The translations under genes and the position numbers were made by a program. The notes below the pieces were generated by a model. That model was not told where the DNA came from. It worked only from the letters and a program-made list of their open reading frames with translations, and made no database searches. Source: Lunatimonas salinarum (GTDB taxonomy: Bacteria > Bacteroidota > Bacteroidia > Cytophagales > Cyclobacteriaceae). Taken from it: a stretch of DNA of 64,000 nt. This document shows positions 62,944-64,000 of the stretch, one piece after another. How positions within the stretch are numbered: position 1 is the stretch's first letter; each line of letters starts with the position of its first letter. The DNA is taken from contig NZ_JACVCV010000012.1 of NCBI RefSeq assembly GCF_017811155.1, positions 114,160 through 178,159 on the forward strand, written 5' to 3'.

Positions 62944-62967
62944 TGGGTGTAGTGGATACTACACCCA
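62944..62967. repeat. REP-like hairpin on the other side of the RAYT gene
   Basis: A perfect ten-base stem TGGGTGTAGT/ACTACACCCA with loop GGAT. It matches the copies at 51398 and 62119. Confidence 0.82.
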
Positions 62968-63098
62968 GTCGGGGCAATAGAAAATTGGTAGGATAACTCG
63001 CCGAGTACTACGAAAGCATCAATTCATATGTTGAGGAAAATTCAAAACTTGAAAATTTACTGGTTTCGCAAACTTTTCCTCCCAAAATTATTTAACCT

Positions 63099-63117
63099 AA
63101 ATATGTAATACATATTT
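63099..63117. promoter_or_regulatory. AT-rich palindrome upstream of the small-peptide gene, candidate operator
   Basis: Perfect arms AAATATGTA and TACATATTT around one central A, 142 bases before the ATG at 63260. It could be a repressor site, or a chance palindrome in AT-rich DNA. Confidence 0.35.
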
Positions 63118-63259
63118 TTTGCCGAATTGTCAAGAATATGCTTACTATTTCAACTCCTGTTTTAAATGTTGTAAATAAATTATTGTAAAAATATTTGGAA
63201 ATATCATTCCTTTCTTTTTAACTTATACAAATCATTATAAAACTTAAAATAATTATATT

Positions 63260-63463
63260 ATGAAAAATTACTTTAAAAAGCCAGTTCTTTTATTGGGATC
63301 GTTGGCAGCGGTGGTCGGATTTGGATTTGTCTCAGACCAGCATGCAGATGTAAAGGCACAAAGTGGTGTTGAGTGGTGTCAGTGGTTTGATGCACCTGGC
63401 GAACCCCATGACGGGTGCGTGATTTTGGTTTTTAATCTTCCTTGCATATGCGAAGGGTGCTAA
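63260..63463 (+). CDS. Small exported Cys-rich peptide
   Basis: A 67-residue peptide with a signal sequence ('PVLLLGSLAAVVGFGFV', cut probably near residue 34). The mature part of about 33 residues holds five cysteines (C40, C53, C62, C64, C67) and ends 'NLPCICEGC'. Its size and position just before a beta-propeller lipoprotein recall the NVEALA-type peptides of Bacteroidota, although the NVEALA motif is absent ('DVKAQSG' stands there). Function unknown. The upstream region is very AT-rich. Confidence 0.65.
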   Translation: MKNYFKKPVLLLGSLAAVVGFGFVSDQHADVKAQSGVEWCQWFDAPGEPHDGCVILVFNLPCICEGC

Positions 63464-63541
63464 AATCAGTAATTATCAAAATATGAATATAGATAGCAAG
63501 TTTGTTATCTATATGCTATTTACTATTAATTTTTATAAATT

Positions 63542-63985
63542 ATGAAAAAGATCGTATTTATTGTATTTTTTAGTTTGTTATTTTTTGGTTGTAATAAGAA
63601 AACTCAAAAAAGGCAGTTTAAAATGGAAACAATAGAAGAAATTTCCATAAAGACAAATGACCTTATCTCTGTAAATCCTGGAAACACAAAGTTTATTGAA
63701 ACTGACTCAGGTACATTTTTATTTGCCTATAATCATGTAGAGAAAAATTACCAATTCATTGATTTTTCAAATGGGAAAGTGAATCATAAAATTCCTCTAA
63801 CCTTTGAGGGGCCAAATAGTGTTAAGGGATTTCTTGGAGCAACTCTTACAGGTCCGGATTCGATATGGCTTACCTTTTCTCCACCTGCAATTGGACTAAT
63901 CAATTTTAAGGGAGAACTTCTGTTAAAAAGACAAATACCCAATGATGTACCGGCCCCTAAATTAATCGGACGTAAAATAGTTTAA
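63542..63985 (+). pseudogene. DUF4221 beta-propeller lipoprotein, truncated by early stop (probable frameshift)
   Basis: A 147-residue N-terminal part of a lipoprotein (C17 in 'FFGC') resembling DUF4221 proteins, six-bladed beta-propellers usually near 370-400 residues. The frame stops at TAA (63983-63985) just after 'LIGRKIV'. Shifting by one base after GTTTA would restore an open frame to the window edge, so a single-base deletion, or a sequencing error in an A-rich run, may explain the early stop. The gene follows the Cys-rich peptide after 78 bases. Confidence 0.6.
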
Positions 63986-64000
63986 AAACTGTAAATTTAC

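Noticed and set aside
1..64000. tRNA or rRNA genes
   Set aside because: No cloverleaf or rRNA signature was recognised apart from the tRNA-like part of the tmRNA.

Overview
The window comes from a Bacteroidota chromosome, most likely a marine member of the Cytophagales (Cyclobacteriaceae-like). The evidence is a SusC/SusD pair, a Brp/Blh-linked proteorhodopsin, several sulfatases, PSD1/DUF1501 proteins, a DUF5687 ABC permease, a DUF4221 lipoprotein, a Bacteroidota histone H1-like peptide, and promoter boxes of the TAnnTTTG type. No taxonomic marker such as 16S rRNA is present, so the placement is an inference.

Region 1 (1-16.7 kb) is mostly housekeeping. It holds the end of a YjbH-like gene, maf and accC, an alpha-oxoamine synthase (TTG start), a histone H1-like peptide, a MacAB-type ABC export operon, ppsA, and a light-harvesting cluster of proteorhodopsin, lycopene cyclase and Blh. 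It also holds the tmRNA gene, a FrnE-like DsbA protein, a small lipoprotein and a YidR-like DUF3748 lipoprotein.

Region 2 (16.9-30.5 kb) has a SusC/SusD outer-membrane uptake pair convergent with an AraC regulator, a molybdenum sulfite dehydrogenase with its cytochrome c subunit, a DUF5687 ABC exporter, a decayed ppx/GppA remnant and a 1039-residue GAF/PAS histidine kinase.

Region 3 (30.7-37.1 kb) is the most interesting part. An ECF sigma factor, a membrane-anchored TPR protein that looks like its anti-sigma factor, and a lipoprotein are read rightwards. A lipoprotein with sixteen consecutive Asp residues and an exported, membrane-anchored TPR-CHAT protease are read leftwards towards them. 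The two groups overlap tail to tail, and the sigma operon's terminator lies inside the CHAT coding sequence. A decayed uracil-DNA-glycosylase gene follows.

Region 4 (37.3-62.0 kb) begins with ctaA. A long rightward run of exported catabolic genes follows: TIM-barrel isomerase, PSD1 cytochrome, DUF1501, ribokinase, nucleoside hydrolase and three sulfatases. After it come a purple-acid-type phosphatase, a PH-domain protein, pirin, a sulfatase-HEAT protein with an FAD dehydrogenase, a DUF5009 acyltransferase, nagB and an FHS-type sugar permease. Together these suggest use of sulfated and amino-sugar-containing material, with phosphate and nucleoside salvage.

Region 5 (62.0-64.0 kb) is AT-rich. 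It has a REP-associated tyrosine transposase between two copies of a REP-like hairpin (a third copy lies at 51.4 kb), then a small exported Cys-rich peptide and a truncated DUF4221 lipoprotein. I saw no CRISPR array, tRNA, rRNA or complete insertion sequence.
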